Notes: generated by a model from the letters alone, not told the origin. A stretch of DNA of 64,000 nt from Streptomyces chilikensis (GCF_001642695.1 NZ_LWCC02000005.1:1-64000); one strand, 5' to 3'. Shown: positions 41,471 through 50,358, counted from the first letter of the stretch. Program-made: numbers and translations.

Positions 41471-42718
41471 ATGCGAATCCGAACAGGCAGAGTCACCATC
41501 GCGGCCCTCGTCCTCTCCCTCTCCGCCGGTGCGGGCACGGTCGCCTCCGCCGCCTCCTCGCCCGAGCCCTCGCTCCCGCCCTCGGCGGATCACCGTGCCG
41601 TGCGGTTCGAGCTGCCCGGGCCGACGGGGCGGCATGCGGTCGGGAGCACCGAACTTCATCTCGTCGACCGGCACCGGCCCGACCCCTGGGTCGCCGGCGG
41701 GGAACGGGAGCTGATGGTCGGTGTCTGGTATCCGGCGCGTCCGGCGGACGGACACCCCCGGCAGCCGTACATGCGGCCCGGTGCCGCGCGCTTCGTGGAC
41801 GGATCGGGCTCGTTCGGGCTGGCCCGTCCCGGTGAGGTGGACTGGGCCGCCGTCCTGACGGACGCGGCCTCGGCGGCTCCCGCCGACGACCGCCGCAGGC
41901 GGCCGGTCCTGCTGTACTCGCCGGGACTGGGGGTACCCCGCACGCTCGGCACGTCGACGGCTGTGGAGCTGGCGAGCCGGGGCTACGTGGTGGTCACCGT
42001 GGACCACACCCATGAGACCGCTCCGGTGGAGTTCCCGGACGGCCGGGTCGAACTGCCGAAGGAACCGATGACCGGGGTCGACACGGTCAGGAAGGCTGTC
42101 GACACCCGGGTGCGCGACATCCGTTTCGTCCTCGACCAGCTCGCCCTGGTGCGGGACGGCCGCGGTCCCGACGCCGGAGGGCGCCCTCTGCCCCGTGGGC
42201 TGGGCAGGGCGCTCGACCTGGACCGGGTCGGAATGTACGGGCACTCGGCAGGAGGCGTCACCGCGGCCGAGACCATGCGCGCGGACCGTCGCGTCGACGC
42301 GGGCATCAACATGGACGGCACGCTCCAGTACAGCGGCACCGAGTTCCTCCCCGTGGCCCTGGAAGGGCTCGACCGCCCGTTCATGCTCATGGGCAAGGCG
42401 AGTCAGACCCACCTGAACAAGCCGTCCTGGCAGTCGTTCTGGGACCGCTCGACCGGCTGGAAGCGCGACCTGAGCCTGGAGCGGGGCGGCCACTTCAGTT
42501 ACACCGACGCCCAGACGATCGTGCCGGCCCTGGACGAGCACCTGGACGTCCCGGCGCGGACCCGCGAGCAGTTCATCGGCACCGTGGACCCCGAGCGCAG
42601 CACCGCGGCCCAGCGCGCCTACATCACGGCGTTCTTCGACCGGCACCTGCTGGGCCGGCAACGGCCTCTGCTGGACAGGCCCTCCCCGGCCCACCCCGAC
42701 GTGCGCTTCGTCCGGTGA
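41471..42718 (+). CDS. Secreted alpha/beta hydrolase, PAF-acetylhydrolase type
   Basis: The 415-residue protein has a Sec signal (GRVTIAALVLSLSAGAGTVASAAS) and an alpha/beta-hydrolase fold. It shows MVGVWYPARPADGHPRQPYM, PVLLYSPGLGVPRTL (oxyanion region), VVTVDHTHETAPVEF, the nucleophile elbow MYGHSAGGVTAAETM (Ser near 259), Asp in GINMDGTLQYSG and His in ERGGHFSYTD. This is the platelet-activating-factor acetylhydrolase/lipase group common as secreted enzymes in Streptomyces; the real substrate may be a short-chain ester. ATG 41471 begins the signal. Monocistronic. Confidence 0.88.
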   Translation: MRIRTGRVTIAALVLSLSAGAGTVASAASSPEPSLPPSADHRAVRFELPGPTGRHAVGSTELHLVDRHRPDPWVAGGERELMVGVWYPARPADGHPRQPYMRPGAARFVDGSGSFGLARPGEVDWAAVLTDAASAAPADDRRRRPVLLYSPGLGVPRTLGTSTAVELASRGYVVVTVDHTHETAPVEFPDGRVELPKEPMTGVDTVRKAVDTRVRDIRFVLDQLALVRDGRGPDAGGRPLPRGLGRALDLDRVGMYGHSAGGVTAAETMRADRRVDAGINMDGTLQYSGTEFLPVALEGLDRPFMLMGKASQTHLNKPSWQSFWDRSTGWKRDLSLERGGHFSYTDAQTIVPALDEHLDVPARTREQFIGTVDPERSTAAQRAYITAFFDRHLLGRQRPLLDRPSPAHPDVRFVR

Positions 42719-42799
42719 GTGCGGCGATCCCGCGGAGGACGCCTCCCGGTGACAGGATGTCCGCCGGGGAACCGGTCCGCGAGGTCATGGGGGTGCGGG

Positions 42800-43549
42800 G
42801 TGACGGGGACGGTGCCCGAGGCGCTGGACGAGGTGCCGTGGGAGCGCTTGAAGGCGGTGCTCGGGCGCCGGCCCGCCGAGGAGCTGCGGCGGGCGCTGCG
42901 CCGCCTGGTGCTCAAGGGCGGGGCGGCGACCGAGGAGGACTGCCACCCGCTGTCCGACTGCTTCGGGCTGGGCACCGCACGCGTCTCCCCCGTCGCGACC
43001 GCCGCGCTGCCGTTCCTCGTCGCACTCGCCGCCGATCCGGAGACGGGCGCCCGGGCCGTTCTCGTCCAGCTGCTGGCGAACTCGTCCCGGGCGGCGGCCG
43101 AGGCCGGTCCGGACCGGGTGGCCGTCGGTGCCGGACGCCGGCGCCGGCTGCGGCGTCGGCGCCCCGTCCCGGCCGGCCGGAGCTGTCATGACGGCTGCGG
43201 CGTGGGCGCCCCGGACTCCGGCGGTGCGTCCGAGGGTGAGGCGGGGGCGGGAGGGCGGGTGGTCGGGCCCGTGGGGGCGGGGAGCGGGTCGGAGGGGACC
43301 GGCAGGCCGGGAGAGGGAACGGCGGAAGCGGAGGGCCCGGGCGGGAAGGGGACGGTCGTCGAGGAGGTGGCCGGCGGAGGACTGCTCGCGGGGCGCGGGG
43401 AGGGTGGCGCGGCCGGGGAGGCGGGACCGGCGGGGACCGCCGGCCGGAGCGACAGGGCGACCAGGACGGCGACGGCGCACGGCAGTGCGGACGCGGCCGC
43501 GGCTCGCAGCAGCCGGCGGCGTGCGGCGCGGCGGCGGATCCGCCGGTAG
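42800..43549 (+). pseudogene. Possible truncated HEAT-like conserved protein
   Basis: From GTG 42800 about 110 codons look coding: ALDEVPWERLKAVLGRRPAEELRRALRRLVLKGGAATEEDCHPLSDCFG and VATAALPFLVALAADPETGARAVLVQLLANSSR. They resemble a family of helical proteins with paired repeats (DEVPW...ATAAVPFL). The rest, to 43549, is antisense to the membrane-protein gene and Arg/Gly-rich, so it is not coding in appearance. The gene has probably lost its 3' part. Overlap on the opposite strand starts at 43186. Confidence 0.4.
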
Positions 43550-43662
43550 CGGCCGGGGGGCGGGGCGAGGTGGACCGGGTCGGGGCGCAGGACGGCGGCC
43601 AGGGGGTCGTCGGGGCCGAGGCCCTCGTCGGGACCGGGGCCGTCGTCATCGGGCGTGGTCAA
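43186..43662 (-). CDS. Membrane protein, putative sigma-factor partner
   Basis: The 158-residue protein starts TTG 43662, overlapping the sigma gene by 17 bases, behind GAGGAGGAACC. It has a cytosolic part with a basic stretch (RYRRIRRRAARRRLLRA), one membrane helix (ASALPCAVAVLVALSLRPAV) and an extracellular Pro/Ser/Ala-rich tail with no recognisable fold. It is probably the sigma regulator, although no anti-sigma motif is visible. Last gene of the sortase operon. Confidence 0.65.
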   Translation of the reverse strand: MTTPDDDGPGPDEGLGPDDPLAAVLRPDPVHLAPPPGRYRRIRRRAARRRLLRAAAASALPCAVAVLVALSLRPAVPAGPASPAAPPSPRPASSPPPATSSTTVPFPPGPSASAVPSPGLPVPSDPLPAPTGPTTRPPAPASPSDAPPESGAPTPQPS

Positions 43663-44137
43663 GGTTCCTCCTCAGGTGGGCGCGGAGCAGTTCCCGGGCT
43701 GCGTGGAGGTCGGCCTTGACGGTTCCTTCCTTGCGTCCGGTCATCAGGGATATCTCCCGGATCGGCATGTCTGCGTAATAGTGCAGGAGGACCGGGACGC
43801 GCAGGCGTCGGGGCAGTGACTGCACCAGCAGGCGGATGGAGGGGTCGGTCTGTTCGGTGTGGGGGCGCAGGGCGGCTTCGGTGGTGGCGCGGCGGACGGT
43901 TCTGCGTTCGCGTTCGAGCTTGCGCCAGTGGTCGCGGACCAGGTTGGCGGCGGTGACATAGAGGAAGCCCCGGGGCTCGTCCACGGAGGTCCAGCGGGCC
44001 CACAGCCGGGTGAAGGCCTCCGAGGCGATCTCGTGGGCCGTCTCGTCGTCGTCGGTCAGCCGGCGGCACCAGCCGGCGAGGGGCGGGTAGAGGGCCGCGA
44101 ACAGTTCGGACGCTGCCGCGTGGCGGGACCGTTTCAA
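43646..44137 (-). CDS. ECF-type RNA polymerase sigma factor
   Basis: The 163-residue protein has region 2 (FAALYPPLAGWCRRLTDDDETAHEIASEAFTRLWARW). Region 4 reads LVQSLPRRLRVPVLLHYYADMPIREISLMTGRKEGTVKADLHAARELL. ATG 44137. It follows the sortase gene by 73 bases on the same strand and precedes the membrane-protein gene with an overlap. It may drive the surface-protein genes themselves, an autoregulated arrangement, but no promoter consensus is available here. Confidence 0.88.
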   Translation of the reverse strand: MKRSRHAAASELFAALYPPLAGWCRRLTDDDETAHEIASEAFTRLWARWTSVDEPRGFLYVTAANLVRDHWRKLERERRTVRRATTEAALRPHTEQTDPSIRLLVQSLPRRLRVPVLLHYYADMPIREISLMTGRKEGTVKADLHAARELLRAHLRRNLDHAR

Positions 44138-44210
44138 TGCTCTCCATCGTCGTGGCGGAGGTCCGCGGGGGTGCCCTGCGGAGTGCGGTTGTCGGGGGGG
44201 TGAGGGCCGG

Positions 44211-44864
44211 TCAGGGGGGTGGGGAGCTCAGCGTGGCGAAGACGATCACGTTGTCGCGGTACTCGCCGTCGTCGAGCGGGCCGCCGCACGTGACGAGCCG
44301 GAGCTGGGGGGTGGCGGTGTCTCCGTAGACCGCGTCCGTGGGGAAGTCCTTCTTGGCGACGGTGCGGACCGTGTCGGTGGTGAACACCGTTTCGGTGCCG
44401 TTCTCCAGGCGGGCCACGATCCGGTCGCCGGCGCGCAGCCGGGCGAGGTGGCGGAAGACGCCGTCCCCGTGGACCCCGACGGTGACGTGACCGAGGATCA
44501 CGGAGGGGCCCCTCTGTCCGGGTGTCGGCGAGTGGCGGTACCAGCCGGCCCGGTCGTGGGCGGTGACCGGGGGAACCCGCACGGTCCGGTCGGGCGCCAG
44601 CCCCAGGGACATGACGGGTGTGTCGACGCCGATGGCCGGGATCTCCAGCCGGACGGGGACCGAACGCCCCACGGGCCGCGGCGCCGTCCCCGAGGAAGCT
44701 CGCGGGGAGGTCCGGGAGGGCGGCGGTGTGCTCCGCCGTGTGCTCTGTGCGGTGCCGGCGGAGCGGCCTCCCCCGGCGCCGCCGGGCGGACGGCCGCCAC
44801 CGCAGCCGGCGAGCAGGGAGCCCACCGCCGCGGTGACGAACGCGCGTCTGGGGAACGGGTTCAC
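44211..44864 (-). CDS. Class F sortase
   Basis: The 217-residue protein has a lipoprotein-like or membrane N-terminus (RRAFVTAAVGSLLAGCGGG) and a Pro/Ser linker. The sortase barrel follows: SVPVRLEIPAIGVDTPVMSLGL (start of the domain, near residue 68), the catalytic His in VILGHVTVG near 123, Cys in LRLVTCGGPLDDGEYRDNVIVFA near 190, and the Arg within YRDN. Class F sortases anchor proteins at the actinobacterial surface. Its start overlaps the substrate gene's stop by four bases. Pairing with one substrate is the diagnostic context. Confidence 0.9.
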   Translation of the reverse strand: MNPFPRRAFVTAAVGSLLAGCGGGRPPGGAGGGRSAGTAQSTRRSTPPPSRTSPRASSGTAPRPVGRSVPVRLEIPAIGVDTPVMSLGLAPDRTVRVPPVTAHDRAGWYRHSPTPGQRGPSVILGHVTVGVHGDGVFRHLARLRAGDRIVARLENGTETVFTTDTVRTVAKKDFPTDAVYGDTATPQLRLVTCGGPLDDGEYRDNVIVFATLSSPPP

Positions 44865-45256
44865 GCTCCGGTCGCCCTCCGGCGGCGCACGAGCAGAACC
44901 GCCGCGCCGGCCACGGCGAGCGTCCCGGTGCCCCCGGCGATCAGGACGCCGCGGTCCGCCGGGTCGCCCGCCGACGCGGTCCGCACCGGCTCCTCACCGG
45001 TGTCGGGCGCGCCGCTCGGGACGACGGTGACCGACCCCGCCCCCTCGGACGGGGCCGGAGGCGCGGCGCCGTCGTCCGGTCCGTCGGACGGGGCCGGGGT
45101 CGGGGCCGGAGGCACGGACGGGGACGGCACGGGGGCCGGGGCCCCGGACGAGGTGGGTGCCGGCGCCGGGGAGGCGTCGGCGGCGAAGGCGGGGGCCGCG
45201 GACACCAGCACGGCCGTGCCCACCAGTGCCGCGGCGTTCAGAACGGTTCGGCGCAT
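44861..45256 (-). CDS. Putative sortase substrate with LPXTG-like signal
   Basis: The 131-residue protein has a Sec signal (LNAAALVGTAVLVSAAPAFAA) and a Pro/Ala/Ser-rich extracellular stalk. A sorting-type end follows: APDTGEEPV (LPXTG-like), a hydrophobic helix (VLIAGGTGTLAVAGAAVLLV) and a basic tail RRRRATGA. The motif differs from canonical LPXTG by APDTG, as is known for class-specific variants. It is the first gene of the operon with the sortase. There is no folded domain, so it may be a spacer-like surface protein. Confidence 0.78.
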   Translation of the reverse strand: MRRTVLNAAALVGTAVLVSAAPAFAADASPAPAPTSSGAPAPVPSPSVPPAPTPAPSDGPDDGAAPPAPSEGAGSVTVVPSGAPDTGEEPVRTASAGDPADRGVLIAGGTGTLAVAGAAVLLVRRRRATGA

Positions 45257-45557
45257 GGCTCTGCTCTCTTTCGTCGGTGCGCACCCGTGGGGGCGGGCAC
45301 GTTCATGGACCGCACGGAGAGACGAGGCGGCGGCGACGCGCGTTGCAAAGGAAAGGCAAAGTCCGACGTGCCGCGAAGACAGGGTCCCGTGGATCGCCGC
45401 GCGGAAGTCCTCCCCCGCCCCGGCACGGTGAGGTTCCCGGCCGGTGCCCCGTCCCGGAGCGGGCGGGGGACGAGGGCCGTGACGGTGAGCACCGCCCGGG
45501 CAACGCCCTCGGGGTCCTCCGCTGCCCCGGTGGAGGACGCTCGGGCGGCCGGGGTGT
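45257..45557. other. Spacer before the accessory segment
   Basis: No recognisable gene; it must contain the promoter of the sortase operon. Confidence 0.4.
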
Positions 45558-45704
45558 TCAGCACGTGCTCACGCGAGGCGTGGACCGCGCGGCGCAGGGC
45601 GTCCCGGCACCCTCCCGCGCCCGTTCCGGCAGGCCCACGGCCTGCGGTGTGAGGGCTTCGCGCCGCGCTTCGAGGAAATCGCCCAGAGGGGTCCTGTCGC
45701 TCAT
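45558..45704 (-). pseudogene. Fragment of an XRE/MmyB-type regulator
   Basis: A 48-codon frame from ATG 45704 reads PLGDFLEARREALTPQAVGLP, matching the first residues of the intact regulator at 48.4 kb (ALADFLRRRREALQPEDVGLP). The helix-turn-helix that should follow is missing. It lies 75 bases from an IS701-type element and is probably a remnant of a rearranged regulator. Confidence 0.65.
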
Positions 45705-45778
45705 GACCCCGGCCTGGAGGCCGCCACGCCGGTGGCCCGAAGCGGACCGGGCCGTTTCCCGGGGCGGCCGACTCCTAG

Positions 45779-46612
45779 TACTCCAGTGAGACTTCGTTTC
45801 CTGAGCTGGTGGTTGTCGTTGTCTGGGTATGGAGGCGATAGCTGAAGTCGGCCGGTAGCAGGCTGAGTTGGATTCGGTGTTCGCTCGGGTGGCGGGACGG
45901 TTTGCTCGGGCGGATCTACGGCGGCGGATGCGGGACTACGTGCGTGGTCTGCTGGCGCCGGTCGAGCGGAAGAACGGTTGGCAACTGGCCGAATGGGCCG
46001 GCCACCGCGACCCGGCGGGCCTGCAGCACCTGCTCAACGGCGCCCGTTGGGACGCCGACGCGGTCAGGGATGATGTCCGCCACTATGTGGCCGAGCGGCT
46101 CGGCCCCGGCGGGGTACTGATCATCGACGACACTGGGTTCATCAAGAAGGGCACCACCTCGGCCGGGGTCGGCCGGCAGTAATACCTTGCCTACACCCCC
46201 GTCGGCATTGAGATCGCCGAGCTGGCCCGCATCGCCGGCTCCCGCTGGGCGATCGCGGAGTGCTTCCAGGCCGCGAAGAACGAGCGCGGCCTGGACGAGT
46301 ACGAGGTCCGCCGCTATCCCGGCTGGTATCGGCACATCACCTTGGCCATGCTCGCCCACGCCTTCCTCACCGCACTCGCCGCCCAGACCGGCGGCGGTGA
46401 AAGGGCCGCAGAAACGGATCAGCCCTCGTCCCACTCACCGTGGCAGAGATCCGGCACCTGCTGGACGCCCGCCTGCCGCACCCCCAGCCTCACCAGGACA
46501 GACGCCTACATGCCTTGAGCTGGTCGCACTGGCGCAGACGCCACCAAGCCACAGCTCGCTGCTGCCACTACCGAAGAAGAACCAGCTCAGAACCCGAAAT
46601 CCAACTGAAGTA
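45779..46612. mobile_element. Internally deleted IS701-type element
   Basis: Ends are imperfect inverted repeats of about 40 bases (left TACTCCAGTGAG, right complement TACTTCAGTTGG, both followed by a CTGAGCTGGT block). The flanking tetranucleotides are CTAG and CTAA, both of the YTAR type reported for IS701-family targets, although not identical. Inside are the two ends of a DDE transposase with the middle missing. It might be mobilised in trans by a full copy elsewhere. Confidence 0.8.
45868..46518 (+). pseudogene. IS701-family transposase remnant
   Basis: The N-terminal part (from TTG 45868: DSVFARVAGRFARADLRRRM, QLAEWAGHRDPAGLQHLLNGARWD, IIDDTGFIKKGTTSAGVGRQ) keeps the first catalytic-Asp region. 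It stops at TAA 46180. The same frame then resumes with YLAYTPVGIEIAELARIAGSRWAIAECFQAAKNERG and DEYEVRRYPGWYRHITLAMLAHAF, the C-terminal catalytic-Glu region. By comparison with intact IS701 transposases (about 400 residues) roughly half the protein, the middle, has been deleted. Not functional. Confidence 0.82.
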
Positions 46613-46714
46613 CTAACTGCCGCGTTACAAAGTTGAGATCTCATTGCTCTGCAACTTCACGGCCCGCCGATCGTCTACCTGGGTGAAGCGTTCAACACTA
46701 TGGGGGAGTTGCTC

Positions 46715-47272
46715 ATGACCAGAAGCCGGATGCGTGCAGTGGCTGGGGCGTGCGCGACGCTCCTCTCGCTCGGCCTCACGGGGGCCGCACAGGCAGCGCC
46801 GCAGGCTTCGGGCACCGAGCCGGTGACCACCTACGAAAAGGGGCATGTGGTGGAGTGCACCGCGCAGCTGGAGCGGTACGACACCGTATATGTGTCGCTG
46901 TACAGCAACTCCGCGCACGGCAACCACACCCAAGTGGTGATCAGCAGCGCCGAGTCGGAGTACGCGGGCGCTGCCCAGCCCGAGAAGCTTTTCAGTCATG
47001 GCGCGATCCGGACCGTGGTGCCCATCTCGCCTGTCGACGGGCGTGTCGAGTCCGCCAGCAGTGCCGTCGTCCACGGTCGCTACGCCCCTGTTGGCGAACC
47101 GACGCCGTACAGCGACGAGATGTACGACGCGGGGTATCGCATCGTCACGACAGGAACTCATCAGGACATTAGCACTCGCCTCACCATCAAGGCCTTCGGC
47201 GAGAGGGCACCCCTTCAGTGTGACAACGCCCTCGCCTACGACCTGAGGATCACCAAGACTCCCGTCGTCTGA
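46715..47272 (+). CDS. Secreted protein of unknown function
   Basis: The 185-residue protein has a clear Sec signal (MRAVAGACATLLSLGLTGAAQA). The mature domain is beta-rich, with CTAQLERYDTVYVSLYSNSAHGNHTQVVIS and TTGTHQDISTRLTIKAFGERAPLQCDN. Two cysteines could form a disulfide. I do not recognise the family. ATG 46715 follows GGGGGAG by 8 bases; ATG 46700 is in frame. It sits just beyond the IS701 remnant with lower G+C than its neighbours, as for accessory DNA. Confidence 0.72.
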   Translation: MTRSRMRAVAGACATLLSLGLTGAAQAAPQASGTEPVTTYEKGHVVECTAQLERYDTVYVSLYSNSAHGNHTQVVISSAESEYAGAAQPEKLFSHGAIRTVVPISPVDGRVESASSAVVHGRYAPVGEPTPYSDEMYDAGYRIVTTGTHQDISTRLTIKAFGERAPLQCDNALAYDLRITKTPVV

Positions 47273-47532
47273 GGACCGCCCACCGGGTTCCTGCAGCGGC
47301 TGCCACAGCCCTCGTGGCCTGTGATGTGGCGGCTTGCCGTATGCAGGCGTGCCCGCTGTACGGACGGGCGTGGGCACCGTCCGTACGGCGGACGCCTCGC
47401 GGTCCGTCAAGACCGCCACAGGAAGCGGAGTTGCCTCGTTCGGTGGACTGCGCGTACCACACCGGGTGGACCGGGCCCGTGAGCCCGTGGTCCTGGCGGG
47501 TGACTCGGCCGAAGGCCGGGGGATGTCGGAGG

Positions 47533-48312
47533 TCAGACCCCGCCGGGCTGCTTGCCGTGCGGATCGGAGGCGTTGATCGTCGCGACGACCCGGTCGTAGT
47601 CGCCGCGGGCCTCGCCGTAGCGCAGGAACTTCACCCGCTCGACCTGGATCTCCTTCGCGTCGGGTTGCGTTTCCAGCAGAGCGACGGTCTCGGCCACGAA
47701 CTCGTCCAGCGGCATGGCGAGTTCGTTGTCCTCATGTCCCGGCAGCAGAGCGGTGCGCACGGCCGGCGGCACGAGTTCCACGACCTTGACCGAGGTGCCG
47801 GCGAACTGCAGCCGGAGTGACTCGCTGAGCATGTGGATCGCCGCCTTCGACGCGTTGTAGCTCGGGGTGACCTTCAGCGGCGTGAACGCGAGGCCCGAGG
47901 AGACGGTCATGATCGTGGCGTCCGGCTGCGCCTGCAGGTGTTCCACGAACGCGGCGATGAGCCGGATCGGGCCGACTACGTTCGTGGTCACCGTAGATTC
48001 CGCGGAGGCGAGGAACGACGCGGGATCGCGCCAGTCCTCGATGTTCATCACGCCGGCCATCGTGACGAGGACGTTGAGGCCAGGGTGGTTCGACAGGACC
48101 TCCTTCGCGGCGGAGGCGATGCTCGCGGCGTCCGTGATGTCGATCCGCACCGTGCCGATGCCGGGGTGCTCGTCCGCGATCCGGTCCAGCAGCTCGGCGC
48201 GCCGGCCACCCACGATGACGGTGTTGCCCCTGGCCCGCAGCTCGAGGGCGAGGGCGAGACCGATGCCGCTGGTGGCGCCGGGGATGAAGACGGTGTTTCC
48301 GGTGATGTTCAT
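47533..48312 (-). CDS. SDR-family oxidoreductase
   Basis: The 259-residue protein is a classical SDR: TVFIPGATSGIGLALALELRARG with Arg/Arg (GGRRAEL) for NADP. The NNAG position is altered (LVTMAGVMNIEDW). Catalytic Ser is in MTVSSGLAFTPL, and Tyr/Lys in SYNASKAAIHML, near residues 152-156. The DltE-like C-terminus (VELVPPAVRTALLPGHEDNELAMPLDEF) fits the subgroup of extended-substrate SDRs. ATG 48312. It is divergent from the XRE regulator with a 100-base spacer holding a short palindrome, so it is probably repressed by it. Confidence 0.88.
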   Translation of the reverse strand: MNITGNTVFIPGATSGIGLALALELRARGNTVIVGGRRAELLDRIADEHPGIGTVRIDITDAASIASAAKEVLSNHPGLNVLVTMAGVMNIEDWRDPASFLASAESTVTTNVVGPIRLIAAFVEHLQAQPDATIMTVSSGLAFTPLKVTPSYNASKAAIHMLSESLRLQFAGTSVKVVELVPPAVRTALLPGHEDNELAMPLDEFVAETVALLETQPDAKEIQVERVKFLRYGEARGDYDRVVATINASDPHGKQPGGV

Positions 48313-48362
48313 GCCTCGACTGTCACCGCTTCGGCGCCGCAGGTGCAGAGACCGGTTATCGG

Positions 48363-48377
48363 GGGATCGGCGATCCC
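48363..48377. promoter_or_regulatory. Candidate operator between SDR and XRE genes
   Basis: GGGATCG G CGATCCC, a perfect 7-bp palindrome with one central base, in the 100-base spacer of a divergent regulator/target pair. Confidence 0.55.
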
Positions 48378-48412
48378 TGGCCCGCCCACCGTGACCGGGC
48401 GACAATCGAGCT

Positions 48413-49264
48413 ATGGACCGTGCAGCACTGGCAGACTTCCTGCGCCGCCGCCGCGAGGCGCTCCAGCCCGAGGACGTGGGGCTGCCCGTCGGCGTACGCC
48501 GCAGGGCCCCCGGTCTACGACGCGAGGAGGTCGCGTCCCTCGCCGTGATGTCGACCGACTACTACACGCGGCTGGAGCAGCAACGCGGTCCGCAGCCGAG
48601 CGAGCACATACTGGCGTCGCTCGCCCGGGCCCTGCGGCTGACCGGCGACGAGCGCAACTACCTGTACCGGGTCGCCGGGCACAACGCTCCGGTGCCGCTG
48701 TCGTCCTCGGTGCACGTCGCCCCCGCGCTACTCCGCGTGCTGGACCGCCTCGACGACACCCCGGCGTGCGTCCTGTCCGACCTCGGGGAGACGCTCGTGC
48801 AGAACAGGATGGCCGCCGCCCTGCTCGGCGACGCGTCGGGATACACGGGCCTCGCCCGCAGCGCGGTCTACCGCTGGTTCACCGATCCCCTGGAGCGATC
48901 GCGCTACCCCGAGGCCGACCGGGACCGCCACAGCCGTGCCCAGGTCGCGAGCCTGCGTGCCGCCTACGGGCTGCGGGGGCCGCGGTCCCCGGCCGGCAAG
49001 CTCGTGCGCACCCTGCAGAAAACGAGCGGGGAGTTCGCCGAGCTGTGGGAACGACACGAGGTGGCACAGCGCTTCGAGGACCACAAGACGCTCATTCATT
49101 CCGAACTCGGAGCGCTCGAACTGGACTGCCAGGCCCTGTTCACCGAGGACCAGTCCCAGACCCTCCTCGTGCTGACCGCTCCGCCTCGGACCGAGAGCCA
49201 CGAGAAGCTGCGGTTGCTCGCCGTGCTCGGACTGGACCGCTTCGCCGGGGCGGAACACTACTGA
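48413..49264 (+). CDS. XRE-family regulator with MmyB-like ligand domain
   Basis: The 283-residue protein has the N-terminal HTH (DFLRRRREALQPEDVGLP, then GLRREEVASLAVMSTDYYTRLEQQRG, residues about 5-60) and a MmyB-like ligand-binding domain (TPACVLSDLGETLVQNRMAAALLGD and SAVYRWFTDPLERSRYP, up to residue 260). This group regulates divergent SDR or reductase genes. Its last codons now read TAC TGA because an IS630-type element is inserted; before insertion it ended CAC TAG. Only one residue (Tyr) was added. The same family occurs as a fragment at 45.6 kb. Confidence 0.9.
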   Translation: MDRAALADFLRRRREALQPEDVGLPVGVRRRAPGLRREEVASLAVMSTDYYTRLEQQRGPQPSEHILASLARALRLTGDERNYLYRVAGHNAPVPLSSSVHVAPALLRVLDRLDDTPACVLSDLGETLVQNRMAAALLGDASGYTGLARSAVYRWFTDPLERSRYPEADRDRHSRAQVASLRAAYGLRGPRSPAGKLVRTLQKTSGEFAELWERHEVAQRFEDHKTLIHSELGALELDCQALFTEDQSQTLLVLTAPPRTESHEKLRLLAVLGLDRFAGAEHY

Positions 49265-49848
49265 TCTTTTCGTAAGTTCGGTGGGTGTGTTGGGTGGATG
49301 GTCAGGCCGGTATGGGCGAGGAACGACCATGGCAGTTGTGGGTTGCGGTTGATGCGGTGGATGCCTTGCTCGGTGGCGTCGGCGACATCGGCGAGGTGGC
49401 CGCCGGCGAGGTTGGCCAGTTCACGCTTCTTGAGCGAGGACCACAGCAGTTCCACCGGATTCAGCTCGGGAGCGTAGGCAGGTGATCGTTCCAAGGTGAG
49501 CCGGTCCTGTTCGGCGACCCAGGCCCGCATCGCCCGGCTCCAGTGGGCAGACGGGCCGTCCCGGACCAGGACCACTCGCTCGCCGCGGTAGAACACCTTC
49601 ATCTGCTCCAGGACCTCGACAAGGGCGGCGGTGTCGTAGCTGCCAGGCTTGAGGTGGAAGCACAGACGAGCCCCGCGATCGGGGTCGGTGGAGTGGCAAC
49701 CCAAAGCCCCGGCCATCGACGCGCGCTTCCAGTTCAGACGGTGCCGCAGGAGCGGAGTTTGCCCTCGAGGCGAGTAGGTTCGGCGGATCTGAGGGAGCAG
49801 GCAGACGCCTGATTCGTCGAGGAAGACGATCCAGGCACGTGTGTTCAC
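49258..49848 (-). CDS. IS630-type transposase, catalytic half (orfB)
   Basis: The 196-residue DDE domain has the first Asp in WIVFLDESGVCLLP, the second in VVLVRDGPSAHWS and the last acidic residue in YAPELNPVELLWSSLKKREL. GTG 49848 overlaps the stop of the first frame (GTGA), behind an A5G4 stretch that may allow a -1 ribosomal shift. Its own stop is formed by the flanking TA plus G, outside the element. It needs the N-terminal half for activity. Confidence 0.85.
   Translation of the reverse strand: MNTRAWIVFLDESGVCLLPQIRRTYSPRGQTPLLRHRLNWKRASMAGALGCHSTDPDRGARLCFHLKPGSYDTAALVEVLEQMKVFYRGERVVLVRDGPSAHWSRAMRAWVAEQDRLTLERSPAYAPELNPVELLWSSLKKRELANLAGGHLADVADATEQGIHRINRNPQLPWSFLAHTGLTIHPTHPPNLRKDQ
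49261..49286. repeat. IS630-type terminal inverted repeat, left
   Basis: 26 bases, perfect complement of 50390-50415. The first bases CTGA supply stop codons to the neighbouring genes. Confidence 0.9.
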
Positions 49849-50358
49849 AGCCCCTTTTTAATGCGCGGCCACTCGTGCGCGATCCAGCGGGCGATCTCCG
49901 CCCCGTCCCGCTCGACCGCCCGCCGCTCGGGCCGCTGCAGACTCCATCCGAGCCGGCCGGTCAGCGGCCGCCACACCGATGCCCTCGACAACACCACCCC
50001 CGTTGCCCGGGTGACGACCGTGCCGACTCGCTCCAAGGTCCACAGGTCAGCCTCGAAGCCGTGTGCCTGGGCACCTTGCTCCAACGCGGCCCGGACCATC
50101 TCGACCTGGGTGTCGTCCAGCTTGGGTGGGCGTCCGGTGGCTGCCCGGCGCCGCAAGGCCGAAGCACCGCCTGCTCCCACACCCGCCACCAACGCCGCAC
50201 ACTCTCGGCACACACCCCACCGCCCTCGCGATCTCCACGTTCGAGACGCCGCCCTCGAACAACTCGACTGCCCGAACGCGACGCGCCTCCGCCAACTGAG
50301 GCCGCGACAAAGCAGGAAAGGAGGAACCAGCAACCGAAGGGGAAGGTTGATATGCCAC
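49845..50358 (-). pseudogene. IS630-type transposase, DNA-binding half (orfA), frameshifted twice
   Basis: Starts GTG 50358 (PALSRPQLAEARRVRAVELFEGGVSNVEIARAVG, helix-turn-helix). Near 50219 one G appears to be missing from a run (restoring it gives VGVCAESVRRWWRVWEQ). Near 50170 another is missing (restoring gives GGASALRRRAATGRPPKLD). The remaining part to 49845 is normal. Two lesions make the element look inactive unless they are consensus errors. Confidence 0.75.
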
